64,000 bases of DNA, from NCBI RefSeq assembly GCF_036850765.1, contig NC_089493.1, forward strand, positions 8,929,632 to 8,993,631. Direction: 5' to 3'. The stretch comes from Saccopteryx bilineata. Taxonomy: Eukaryota; Chordata; Mammalia; Chiroptera; Emballonuridae. Below, piece after piece: positions 1 through 12,400 of this stretch. Positions within the stretch are counted from its first letter, which is position 1. Each line of letters opens with the position of its first letter. A program made the translations under genes and the position numbers. Below the pieces are notes generated by a model, which was not told the origin of the DNA, did no database searches, and saw only the letters and a program-made list of their open reading frames with translations.

Positions 1-585
1 GTGCCACAGAGCGGACAGGGCGCGGGGCAGACGCGCCACAGAGCGAACTGGGTGCGGGGCAGACGCGCCACAGAGCGGACGGGGCGCGGGGCAGACGCGC
101 CACAGAGCGAACTGGGTGCGGGGCAGACGCGCCACAGAGCGGACGGGGCGCGGGGCAGACGCGCCACAGAGCGGACGGGGCGCTGGGCAGACGCGCCACA
201 GAGCGGACGGGGCGCGGGGCAGACGCGCCACAGAGCGGACGGGGCGCGGGGCAGACGCGCCACAGAGCGGACGGGGCGCTGGGCAGACGCGCCACAGAGC
301 GGACGGGGCGCTGGGCAGACGCGCCACAGAGCGGACGGGGCGCGGGTCAGATGTGCCACAGAGCGAACTGGGTGCGGGGCAGATGTGCCACAGAGCGGAC
401 GGGGCGCGGGGCAGACGTGCCACAGAGCAGCGGACGGGGCGCGGGGCAGACGTGCCACAGAGCGGACGGGGCGCGGGGCAGACGTGCCACAGAGCAGCAG
501 ACGGGGCGCGGGGCAGACGTGCCACAGAGCGGACGGGGCGCGGGGCAGATGTGCCACAGAGTGGACTGGGTGCGGGAGGGCAGAT
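1..585. repeat. 32-bp G-rich minisatellite in ATG2B intron
   Basis: About 18 tandem copies of a 32-bp unit. The core is CCACAGAGCGGACGGGGCGC followed by GGGGCAGACGCG, and CCACA recurs at 4, 36, 68 and so on. Variants include a GCGAACTGGGTG version, a GCGCTGGGCAG version and units with 3-base insertions (AGCAGCGG) in the right half. The array is cut by the window edge. Because 32 is not a multiple of 3 and the unit lacks stops, several frames stay open and give artefactual ORFs. It lies upstream of the first recognised ATG2B exon, so it is intronic. Confidence 0.95.
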
Positions 586-1054
586 GTTCTCCCCGGGGGG
601 AGGAGCTGGGAAGCCTGCAGGAGGCAGGCGTTTGGCACAACGGTGTAGTGTCTTTTTCTATTTAAAAGTAATTTTTTCAGCACTTGTGAGTTTTCTGTAA
701 TTCTTTTCAGTATTTGGTGGGATTTCTAGGACTGGTACTTGGAATGTCAGGGGTTTGTGAAGTAACGGGACTTAAAGGCGGTGTCATTTCTAAGTCTGTC
801 CTGTGGCGTGGCCACTAACGCCACAGTTAGTCTGTTCTGCTCAGCAGGCAGACGGTGGCCGTGGTGGCAGAGTGCTCATGTTCTCAGTGTCTCTGCAGCG
901 TAGTGCTGTGGTTTCACTGATAGTCACACAGTTTGTGGAAATGTCCTGACAGCTCTGTAATCTTACTCTCTTTTCATCTTGTTACTTTTCCTGTTGTTAT
1001 TCATTGCCTTTCTCTGAATATGCCTTCAACACAAGTTTTGTTTTCTTATTACAG
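586..1054. other. ATG2B intron, no distinct element
   Basis: Unique-looking intron between the minisatellite and the first recognised exon. It ends in a T-rich tract and a TTACAG acceptor at 1049-1054. Nothing else recognised. Confidence 0.6.
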
Positions 1055-1163
1055 TAGTCCCCACAGTTCACCTTCTCACACACCCACAAGGCATGGACAC
1101 AGCACAGTATGTGGGGGGAAAGGAAGAAACCCTGACTTTCTCATGGAAATACAGTTAAGCAAG
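1055..1163 (+). CDS. ATG2B: ATG2B coding exon (first in window)
   Basis: Acceptor TTACAG at 1049-1054, donor GTAAGG at 1164. The exon begins with the third base of a codon and ends in phase 0. It encodes SPHSSPSHTPTRHGHS, a low-complexity Ser/Pro/His linker, followed by NPDFLMEIQLSK. Preceding exons lie left of the window. Confidence 0.93.
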
Positions 1164-4100
1164 GTAAGGGAGCGTCTTGAAAGGAAAATTCCACTGAAGG
1201 AGGAGTGTTAGTGAGGGTTCGTTAGTGCCCTTGTCTGTGTGCAAGCATCAGACTCCCAGGTTGCTGGGCCCCAGAATTTCTGATTTGGTAGATCTGAGGT
1301 GGGGCCCAGAGTGTGCATTTTTAATGAGTTCTTGGGGATTCTGACTCTGATTTTCCTGGAACCACGCCTGGGGAACCGCTGCCTGGAGTGTCTGCATAGC
1401 ACAAGTGTCAGGCCCTTGGCGAACATCTAGGGACCAGTGGGGCCAGTCCCTCAGTGACATTATATGCATTGAATTCTGTCAGCTTGTCTGGAATTGTGCT
1501 GAGTGTCATATATTAGGGTGCTTCCTGTGGAACATAGTGATGCCAATTCCACGTATTTAATTGTATCCTTGTCCACTTTGGAACGTAAACCCTGCTTTCA
1601 TTGATTCACCTTCAAGCAGTTGCATAAGTGTGCAAGGTGATAGTTTCATGTCTTATTCCTATCGAGGGTTTTGCTCGTAAAGGATAGGGATTTTACCAGG
1701 GCCAGATAGGAAAAGTCAGTCAAGCTTGTCCTGTGTGGTCGCGTGTGCACAGATTAATAACTAAGTGAACAAAGAAAGTGGAATTGAAAGCTGAGCGTTC
1801 AGGAAACATGATGAGTGACATTTTGCATTGCAAAGAGACAGTCCAGGTTAAATAAAATGTCACGATGGCTCCGTGTTCCTCCTCTGTCTGTGAAGGTGAA
1901 GTTCCAGCATGAGGTGTACCCCCCATGCCAGCCCGAGAGCAGCCCCCGCCTCCCGGAGCACCCGGTCTCCCGGCAGGTGTTCATCGTGCAGGACCTGGAG
2001 ATCCGAGACCGCCTGGCCGCGTCGCAGATGAACAAGTTCTTGTACCTGTACTGCAGCAAGGAAATGCCTCGGAAAGCACATTCCAACATGGTGAGATTTA
2101 AGATTCTCTTTCCTGTTACATAAGTGACAGAGAAGTGTTTTCAGTCTATCCAACTGCGGAAGATTTAGATTGGAGGAAATCACTGGATGTTTTTTCTCGT
2201 TTTGATATGAAAATCCTTTCTAAATATGCTGCTTAAAGTTTTACGCTTTAAAAATTATTTGGCTTATGACTTTTAGGGTCCATGAATTAAAATTGTCAAT
2301 GTAATGATCCCTGAGGCAAGTCAGAAGCCCATAGTGCCCTGCACAGAGTGGTTAGTATTGCTGGGAGTGTTCAGACTTTTAGTACGCTAAGATTTAGTGG
2401 TATAGAAGTGATCCACGAAAGACATCCCGAAGGAAACGTCCCAGAGGCTGTGCCTGGGGCTCGGGTCTGCGGGCAGCCTCCCAGGCCCAGCGGCCCCTCT
2501 GCAGCGGCCCCCCTGCGCTGCGTGGCCGGCACTGTGTGTGCATTTTTCCTGCCAAGGAGGATCTGTCTTGCTCATCAGATTCTTGGGGGGGGGGGGTGAC
2601 CCACAATGTTTGATGCAGATTTTTAAGGAAAGAGAGTAAATGAATCCCCTTTTTGTCCTAGTATAGTAGATAAAAAGGTAATTTTTTTCTTTCCTTTTTG
2701 ATTTTCTTTTTAAAAATGAGAACAGCCCTGGCCGGTTGGCTCAGCGGTAGAGCGTCGGCCTAGCATGCGGAGGACCCGGGTTCGATTCCCGGCCAGGGCA
2801 CACAGGAGAAGCGCCCATTTGCTTCTCCACCCCTCTGCCGCGCCTTCCTCTCTGTCTCTCTCTTCCCCTCCCGCAGCCAAGGCTCCATTGGAGCAAAGAT
2901 GGCCCGGGCGCTGGGGATGGCTCTGTGGCCTCTGCCTCAGGCGCTGGAGTGGCTCTGGTCGCAATATGGCGACGCCCAGGATGGGCAGAGCATCGCCCCC
3001 TGGTGGGCAGAGCTTCGCCCCATGGTGGGCGTGCCGGGTGGATCCCGCCGGTCGGGCGCATGCGGGAGTCTGTCTGACTGTCTTTCCCTGTTTCCAGCTT
3101 CAGAAAAATGCAAAAAAAAAAAATAATAAATAATAAAAATGAGAACAAAGTCATAGTATCATTGAGGAAAACATGTTTTTCTCTTTTTTTATCATGTAGC
3201 TGACCATTAAAGCCCTGCACGTGCGCCCAGAGTCCGGCAGGTCGCCGCAGGAGTGCTGCTTGAGGGTGTCCCTGATGCCACTTCGCCTCAATATCGACCA
3301 GGTCTGTGCCGGGAGCGCAGTGCACAGAACTATAGTGCAGTACACCTCCCACGTTCAGGATGAGAGCCTTATTCAGTAGCTTTACGTGCTTATTTAGCTT
3401 TCATGAAAGTTGCATAATTAACACAGACTTCGGCTGGTAAAGAACAGGGCTAAGTTGTTCAGCTGTGGGAATCTGAGCTGCTGATGAGTGAATGTCCTTA
3501 GATGTGGTCTCCAGCCTCCCAGCCAGTGCACGATGTAGCACTGAGCCTGCTTCTCCCTCTGGTCTCACCCGCAGACGTCTGGCAGCCGCGCAGGTCCTTT
3601 CAGTCTCACAGGAACCCGACACCTGGTTGAGGTAGAAAGGGGCTGTGTCTTAATCACAGCACCTGGAATACAATTCCTCTGCCCGGGGTAAAATGACAAA
3701 TTAGTAAATTGGCACCTAAACAGTGACAAGCAACAGAGCATTACGGAAAGACAAAGAAATCCACTTTCCCGTATTCTCATAAGCATCCATCCCATCAAGT
3801 TATTTTCAGTTTTGCTTTGAGCCAGATTGCTGTTGAAAGCCTAGTTTGTGCCTCTTCTGCACTTCATGCAAGGCCTATGAAAACACGAAGCTCTGTGGAG
3901 GTGCAGGGCAGTGGTGGGGGCGTCAGTTTGGGGTCAGGCCTGGGCTTAAATCTCAGTTCTCTATTACTAGTTGGTGGCTTTGGGTATGTTACTTTATTTT
4001 TTCAAGCCTCAGGTTCTTCATTGATGAAGTGTGAAGAAATAGTAATACATGTAGCATTTTTTTCTAAAAAAGAAGAGTAAAGGAGACTAGTGTATGTAAA

Positions 4101-6363
4101 AATGTTTAGCATGATGCCTGGCACAGAATGTTAAAGATCGAAAATGTTAAGAACTGAAGCATATAACAACTGAAGAAAATAAACGGGGCTTTAAAAATAA
4201 TATGCTTCTGAAATAATAAAACCCTCCTGTGATATCTTGTATTGGTGAGGGTTCAGGTTTGGAAGTAGAGCATGTCTGAGGCGGTAGCATTATTCACTTA
4301 ATATCGACTGAATAATAGTGATTTGTTACTTAAATAAGTAACAGATCAGGAAAAAGTATAAATATTTATATTGTAAACAAAATATACACTTTTTTCAGAG
4401 AAAATGTATTGTGAAGGAGAGAAGTTTAGCACAACTTTACATTCATATTTGTAGCTCCTGAGCTGGGTCCGACTTACCAAGGAGTACTCTAGATCAGTGG
4501 GCCCCAACCCCTGGGCTGCGGACCGGTACCGGTCCACAGAGAAAGAATAAATAACTTACATTATTTCCGTTTTATTTATATTTAAGTCTGAACGATGTTT
4601 TATTTTTTAAAAATGACCAGATTCCTTCTGTTACATCCGTCTAAGACTCATTCTTGACGCTTGTCTCGGTCACGTGAAACATTTATCCATCCCACCCTAA
4701 AGGCCAGTCCCTGAAAATATTTTCTGACATTAAACTGGTCCGTGGCCCAAAAAACGTTGGGGACCATTGCTCTAAATTTATGTGTTCTCATTATGAGAAG
4801 AATATCTTGTGATACCCATATTCTGATTTAATTTAGCCATACAGTGGCCTAGTAGGAATATGATGAAGTATTCATGGGAATTTTCATTTGTGGGAAATCA
4901 CACGTGAGCAAAGAATTTTAGCAAGGCATGTCTTCATAAGACTTAGCAAGCCCAATTTTCTTTAATAGACTTTTTTCTGTAATATTGAGCTTAATTTCTT
5001 CTTTAAAACTATAAAGCATTATGATTTTAATGTGGGGGAATATTAATCTTAGAGAAAACGGTCAGGGGAATAAATGTTATGACTCAACCGAGGAGTGGGA
5101 AATAATTTCCCCAGATATGAACCCTGGGAAACAAAGCCGTGCTACGAATATGGAAGCCTCGATGAGGTAAATCACTGATGAAACAGCGCCCTTCGGGTTC
5201 GCCTCTTCTGAGATTGACAGGCCGTATTTTGAGATAGCAAATGGTCTGAATGGAAAACCAAATATTTGTGTTCTTCATTTTTTCTTTTGACGTCAAGTCA
5301 GTTGATGAATGATAATGCTTTGAGTAATTTTTTTTTACCAAACATCTCTCTCCTTATTTATCTTCACTGGCTCATAGACAGTAAATATGAAAGCAGCACA
5401 GTGTTTTCTCATGTTTCTAAAAAGCTGCATTGCTGTTGAAGTTCAGTGGGATTGCTTCCAAAGCTCAGCGTGCCGGTAGGGTAGGCAGATGGAGTGATCG
5501 CCCTCTAGGGGTACGTAGATGATGAAGGCCATAGAACGAGGCAGTTTGAGATCCAAAACACAAAGGGGCCGGATTTCCTGACTCTCCTAGTCTTGCGTTT
5601 ATTTTAGTACCATGCGCCTGGAAATCTGCAGGGCAGATATGCTCATTAGGTCCGGATCGTTGGCTGAATGCCAGCCTCCTCCCCGTTCTGTACTAGGCTG
5701 CTTGGATACAAAGATGAGTAAACATCTTATCTTCGGGTCCCTGTGTAGTGTGAGGAGACCAGCCTATGACTTAACACCTGTGGGGAGTTAACACAAGTGA
5801 CGAAGCTAGGCTTAGGATGAGATGCCCCACAAGGAGAGGGCTCCCTAGCTAGGCTAGGGGTTTGGAAGAGTGAGGGGTGATCAGGAAAGGCTTTCTGGAG
5901 GAGGTGACACTTGAGTAGGTCTTCAGGAATGCAGTGGAGTGAACCATGCTAAGAGTTTTGTAAAAGTGTGATGGGCTGACTCGGGTTATGAGATGAGGTG
6001 CAAGGCCATTCCCGGGGGGCTGTGTGCCCGGCTGAGGTTGTAAGTGGTGACTGTGTAGCAGGACCAGTTTGTGTTGGGGCTTTTTCAGTATCTCTGCTCA
6101 GTGACCTGAGTATGACATTAGAAGTAATTCTTTTAGCCATTTGTCATATTGCACTGTTAATGTTAGATATCATAGGATCTTAAAACTAGAAATAACTATT
6201 TTATAGTCCAAATTCAGCATAAAGAATAAGCTAAATTTTTAGGCCTGACCTGTGGTGGCGCAGTGGATAAAGTGTCAACCTGGAAACGCTGAGGTTGCCG
6301 GTTCAAAACCCTGGACTTGCCTGGTCAAGGCACATATGGGAGTTGATGCTTCCTGCTCCTCCC

Positions 6364-6408
<45 letters not shown>

Positions 6409-9400
6409 ATAATGAATAAATAAAATCTTAACAAAAAATAGTTGACCTTTAAAAGCCCTGGCTGGTTGGCTCAGTGGTAGAGCGTCGGCCTGGCGTGCAG
6501 GACTCCCGGGTTCGATTCCCGGCCAGGGCACACAGGAGAAGTGCCCATCTGCTTCTCCACCTCTCCCCCTCTCCTTCCTCTCTGTCTCTCTCTTCCCCTC
6601 CTGTAGCCAAGGCTCCACTGGAGCAAAGTTTGCCCAGGTGCTGAGGATGGCTCTATGGCCTCTGCCTCAGGCGCTAGAATGGCTCTGGTTGTAACAGAGC
6701 AACGCCCCAGATGGGCAGAGCATCACCCTGGGGTGGGCATTAGATCCCGGTCAGGTGCATGCGGGAGTCTGTCTGACTGCCTCCCCATTTCCAGCTTCGG
6801 AAAAATACAAAAAAAGAAAAAAAAAAGAATAAGCTAAATTTTTAAGTTTAAAAATTGATTGTATTGAAGTATAATTTGCACAGAATAAAATGCACTGAGT
6901 TTAGGTGTACAGTAGAGCTTGACAGATATATACACTTGAGTAGTTACAAGACCAATTGAAATATAGACCATTTTCTGTACCCTGCAGAATCCCCCCCATG
7001 TCTGTTTGTACTCCGTCTCCACCACTCCAAACAACCACTGCTCCCATCTCTGCCACCATAGATTAGGCTATACCATTCTGCCACTTCATGGTAGTGGAGT
7101 TGTATCTGGCCTCCTCCCCTCAACATTGTGTCCGTCTGTGTGCTGGCGTGTATAGGCAGTCTGTCCATTTTCATTGCTCAGTAGTAGTTCAGTTCATCAG
7201 GTGGGTATGCCACAGTTTGTTTGTTTACTTATTGACTTACATTTAGGTGGTTTTCTTGTTTTGGACTTTTATAAATAAAGCTGTTGGAAATTTGTGTATA
7301 AGTCTTTTTATGGACACATGCTTTCATTTTCATTGAGTATTACAAACAATTTCTGGGTGTCAGGATAGATGTGTGTTTAACTTTCATAAACAGAAGCCAA
7401 CCAGTTTCCAGAGTGGTCACACCGTTGTACGTTCCCACCGAGGACCATGAGCACTGCAGGGACAAAACTTGGTGTCACTGCCTGACCAGGCGGTGGCGCA
7501 GTGGATAGAGCGTCGGACTGGGATGCAGAAGTACCCAGGTTCGAGACTCCCAGGTCGCGCGCGGGCTCATCTGGCTTGAGCAAAGAGCTCGCCAGCTTGG
7601 ACCCAAGGTCGCTGGCTCCAGCAGGGGGTTACTCGGTCTGCTGAAGGCCCACGGTCAAGGCACATGTGAGAAAAGCAATCAATGAACAACTAAGAAGTCG
7701 CAATGCGCAACGAGAAACTGATGATTGATGCTTCTCATCTCTCTCTGTTCCTGTCTGTCTGTCCCTGTCTATCTCTGCCTCTGTAAAAAAAAAAAACAAC
7801 AAAAAAAAAACTTGGTGTCACTGTCTTTTTACTTTGGCTGTCGCACTTGCTGTTCCTGTGGTTTGAGTCAGGGTTTCCCTGATGACTGATGGCGCTGACT
7901 GCCTTTCCACACGCTCATGTGCTGCTTGTTTATCTTCTGTAAAATGTCTCTGTGTTGCTCGTTTCAAAATTAGGTTGTTTGTCTTATGAATTGTAAAGAG
8001 TTTAGCATAAATACCCAAATAAAAATTCTGAGGATATGATGAAAAGCCGAGGATTAGTATCCCTTTGTCTGTTGTTTTGTGCATTTATAGTAAAAATGGG
8101 TAAACCACTGTCTCTAGTCTTCCTTTTTATAAAGAGCACATTTCTACCTGGAATTTTCTCTGTGTTTTTTGAAGGCAGTCATAAAAAACATAGCATTAAA
8201 ATATCACCATCTAGTGGCTAAAGAATAGCATTTTATATACGATTAACTTTGTTGACATCTAATATTTGGGATATATACGCATACATATACAGTAATATAA
8301 GGTCTACCGGAAAGTTCTGTCCGTTTTTGGAATAAAACAAAATACAAATTTTTCTTACTGTCAATAAACTTTATTAAATAATATAATTGCCATTATTATT
8401 AATGATTTCTTGCCAGTGTGAGGGCAATTTGTATATCCCATTTTTGAAAAATGTTTTATCTTTTGATGTGAAAAATTGAACCAGTGCTTGTTTGATATCT
8501 TCTTCATTTTTGAATTTTTTGCCCTTCAAAAAATTTTGTAAGGACTAAAACAAGTGATAGTTGGAGGGTGCTAAGTCTGGGGAATATGGTGGATGCGACA
8601 GACATACTTCTGTAGCATTTCTTCTTTGTTGAAATTCGTAAAAATTACAGTGGCGTAAATGAACTTTATCAGTAGCCATGGGTACACTATCGCTTCACAC
8701 ATAAGACTAACGTGAATCAACTTTGTTTTAGTTAATTTGCTACGTCAGTATGTATACATTAAGTGATAAAAATAGGCACACATGCACCAAATAAACGTGC
8801 TTACATGTCGAAACTTGTTGTGATAGAAACGGACAGAACTTTCCGGTAGACTTTATACATAATGTGTAGGCAATATAAAGCCTATATATATAGATAGATG
8901 TGTAAAGGATACTATAATGAACAGTTCATGAGCCCACTGCCCGCCTGCAGAACCAGAGTGTTTCTGGAGTGCTGAAACTACCTGCTTGTTCTTCAGTCCT
9001 GTTGGCCGTGCCACCCAGGAAAGTGCCCTCTGACCTTCATTATTTGTACTTCTGATACACGGGAGCAGTAGTAGGTCAGGTTCGTTGGAATTGCCAGTCA
9101 GACTTTTGCCATGCTACCAAATATTGTGACCCTGTAATTTCCCTTTACATTGCATTTTGGTACAATATTAATGTTTTATACTAATTTAGAATTTTTAAAT
9201 GGAGGGGAAGGATGAAGAACAGGCTCAGGCATTTAAATTTTCATTTTCCTGACACTGGGTGTGTCAGTTTGAGTGAGGGGCCAAGCGAAGCCCCTGATGA
9301 TGGGCAGGTACTGTTTGCATATACAGCATCAAGATAGAGCCATACATTGGGGTTTGTAATTTTTATAATTTCAGAAGAGACCAAACAGAATGGGCGATTT

Positions 9401-12400
9401 TATTTATTTTTAATTTGAATATCATCCTCAATGAAGAAAATGTATTAAGGCAATGTAACCTAGTGGTGAAAGCAGAAATTAGACAGAACTTCTAAGGCGC
9501 ATGTAACTGCAGGACGTGCCCGCTCTGGTGGTCTTGGCGGCGGCGTTACCACCGCAGCGCAGAGTGAGCGCCGATACCTGCATTGTTACCACCGCCGCGC
9601 AGAGTGAGCGCCGATACCTGCATTGTTACCACCGCAGCGCAGAGTGAGCGCCGATACCTGCCGGTGCGAGTGAGAAGGCTGCGTGGCTAAGAAAACGAAC
9701 ATGCACTTTGATTTAGAAGTAGCTATGTAATTTTAACCTCTCTGTGTCCTGGTTTTCTCATCTGTAAGTTAGTTTTCTCATTGAGTTGTGAGAACTAACA
9801 GGGAAGCGTGTGTGAGAGGGTGAGAGAATGAGAGTGGAACAATGCCCAACATATGGTAAGGACTCAGTACATCATGGCTGGATATGAATAACTAGTTGAA
9901 ATATGGGATTTTTTTTTACAATGACAGAGAGAGAGGGATAGGTAGGGACAGACAGGAACGGAGAGAGATGGGAAGCATCAATCATCAGTTTTTCGTTGTG
10001 ACACCTTAGTTGTTCATTGATTGCTTTCTCATATGTGCCTTGACCGTGGGGCTACAGCAGACCAAGTAACCCCTTGCTTGAGCCAGCGACCTTGGGTCCA
10101 AGCTGGTGAGCTTTGCTCAAACCAGATGAGCCCGCGCTCAGACTGGTGACCTTGGGGTCTCAAACCTGGGTCCTCTGCATCCCAGTCTGATGCTCTATCC
10201 ACTGTGCCACCACCCGGTCAGGCGAAATATGGTACTTTGTTTCACAGATTTAGAAATAGATGTACCTTTTCCCCTCCTTCTACTTATAGTTACATCTCTT
10301 AATTTTAGGATGCCTTGTTCTTCCTGAAGGATTTCTTCACAAGTCTTTCTGCAGAAGTAGAGCTTCTAGTGGCTCCAGACCCAGAAGGTACTAAATGTGT
10401 TCGGAAAGTCTATGACAAGTCCTTGGGTTGATTATGTTATGTGTCCTTTTTGAGAATGTACTTGTATAGTCTTCATTTTCATTAGATAATTGTATTCTGT
10501 TATGCAAATGTAGTTTATGTAAAAGTACTTTAAAAGGTGAAAATCAATTTTCTCTATAGCAGTAAATCGTGTTTATTAAATAAAATGTAGCAAAAGATGT
10601 TAAATGTAGGTTGATTTCTATGGTGTTGCTCTAAAAAGCATCCCTAATTAATTTGTCTGCCGTGGACGTTACCTTTCAGTTAAAAAGTCTCCGGGAGCCG
10701 ATGTCACCTGTAGTGTGCCAAGGCGTTTAAGTACCTCAAAGGAGCCAAGTCTAGTCCTCTCTTTCCCTGGGCCAAAGCAACGTCCACAAAATGCTAGTGC
10801 CAACCCAGCCAAGGCGGTGAACGGGCAGCCGGGGCAGGACTTCTCGGCCGAAGAAGCATCGTTCAGTGACCAGCCTGTGTTTTTTAGGTAAATTGTTTAA
10901 TTTTGATAACAAATGAAGTTCTTTTAGAGTTTTGAAGATATTCCCTTAGCGTGTAGGGGGAGCTGAAGTCACATTAGCTTCCCTTTGCACTGCCAAGTAG
11001 TCGGCTGGTGTGTGCATTTCTGTGTGGTCCCCAGCCCCGCCTCTCCTGCACACGGAGTCACCCTGCCTGAGGGGGCATCGCTCTGTTGGTTCTGTAGCAG
11101 GAGTTCCTGTTTCCTCTTAGCTTCTTCCTGTTTCCTTCTCCTGCCTCTCTTCCCGGTCTCCGTATGGCTTTGCCTCCTGAAACACGGAGGCACCCTTTTC
11201 CTCTTTCCCTTGACCCACCGCAACTTCGACCTCCCTCCCTTTCTCCTGATGGGATTACGTGTCTGGTCTTCTCTGTCTGCCCGCCCCTCATGTGCACCTT
11301 TCCTGTGCTGCTGTGCTCGCTGCCTGACCGCTCGGCCAGCTGCCGACACCGGAGGGTGTCCCTCCTTCTCTTGAGATCCCTTGATTTCCCCTATCTATCC
11401 TCCCTCCTTCCCTTCCCTTCCCTTCCCTTCCCTTCCCTTCCCTTCCCTTCCCTTCCCTTCCCTTCCCTTCCCTTCCCTTCCCTTCCCTTCCCTTCCTTCT
11501 TTTCCCTTCCCTCCCTTTTCCCTTCCCTTCCCTTCCCTTTTCCCTTCCCTTTTCCTTTTCCTTTTCCTTTTCCTTTTCCTTTTCTTTTTTATTAAGTTAG
11601 AGGCAGGGAGGCAGAGAGACAGACTCCTGTATGCCCCTAATCAGGATCTGCCCGACAGGCTCCCTACCAGGAGATGCTCTGCCTGTCTGGGCTGCTGCTC
11701 CATTGCTCAGCAACTGAGTTATTTCAGCACCTGAGGCGAGGCCATGAAGCCATCCCCAGTGTCCAGGGCCAACTTTGCTCGAATCATTCGAGCCATGGCT
11801 GCAGGAGGAGAAGGGGGAGGGGAGTGGAGAAGCAGATGGGCGCTTCTCCTGTGTGCTCTGACTGGGAATCAAACCCGGGACCTCCACATGCTGGGCAACA
11901 CTCTATCACTGAGCCAACTGGCCAGGGCCATCTTCTTTCTTTCCCAACCCTTGATGTTAGAGATGGCACCTAGGCTCTGTTGGAAGGAGAGAGGTTGACA
12001 AACAAACCCACCTGTGCTGTAAGGGACAGTTAGTTACCTTCCCTGGTTTTCCATACTCTTCTCCCTTTGGCATCAGTGGTCCCTAAATTCGTCTTTCCCT
12101 CTAAGTTCTGAGGTTAGATTTTGGCCCAAAATAAGCAGCATAACTATTTTTAACTGTTTCTTATGTTTTGAATATCTTGTGTACTGATGAAAGATTTAGA
12201 AAACCCCAGAAACAGAACGCGAGGGTTAGAACAGCCCTGGGAGAGATGGTCTCGGGGCCCGAGCCTTTCCGCCACAGGAGAGGATCTCTGGTTTTCCCAC
12301 GGCGATCTTTTCCTTTTAAAGCTTTTTCTACCAAAAATTTGTGTATTTTAACTAATAATTTGAATTTTCATTTTATATTAATCACGGATAAACTACGTGC

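Larger units (their letters stand above)
3302..10308. other. Large ATG2B intron (7.0 kb) packed with repeats
   Basis: Contains, in order, MIR, a hAT MITE, an L2-like segment, a composite SINE pair, L1M with a nested SINE, a mariner deletion derivative, a 40-bp tandem repeat and another SINE. Stretches 3302-3900, 4780-5680 and 8860-9450 show nothing I can name, apart from possible L1M end sequence around 8900-8960. Confidence 0.85.

Noticed and set aside
1..700. Several overlapping ORFs of about 100-215 codons on both strands
   Set aside because: They are read-through of a 32-bp minisatellite whose units lack stops; they differ by frame only and fall in an ATG2B intron.
2725..2810. tRNA-like genes with A and B boxes (also 6455, 7481, 34862, 40378 and minus-strand copies)
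   Set aside because: These are heads of tRNA-derived SINEs with long bodies, A-rich tails and target duplications, not functional tRNA genes.
11164..11734. ORFs rich in FPSLP
   Set aside because: Translation of the (CCCTT)n/(CCTTTT)n microsatellite at a SINE tail.
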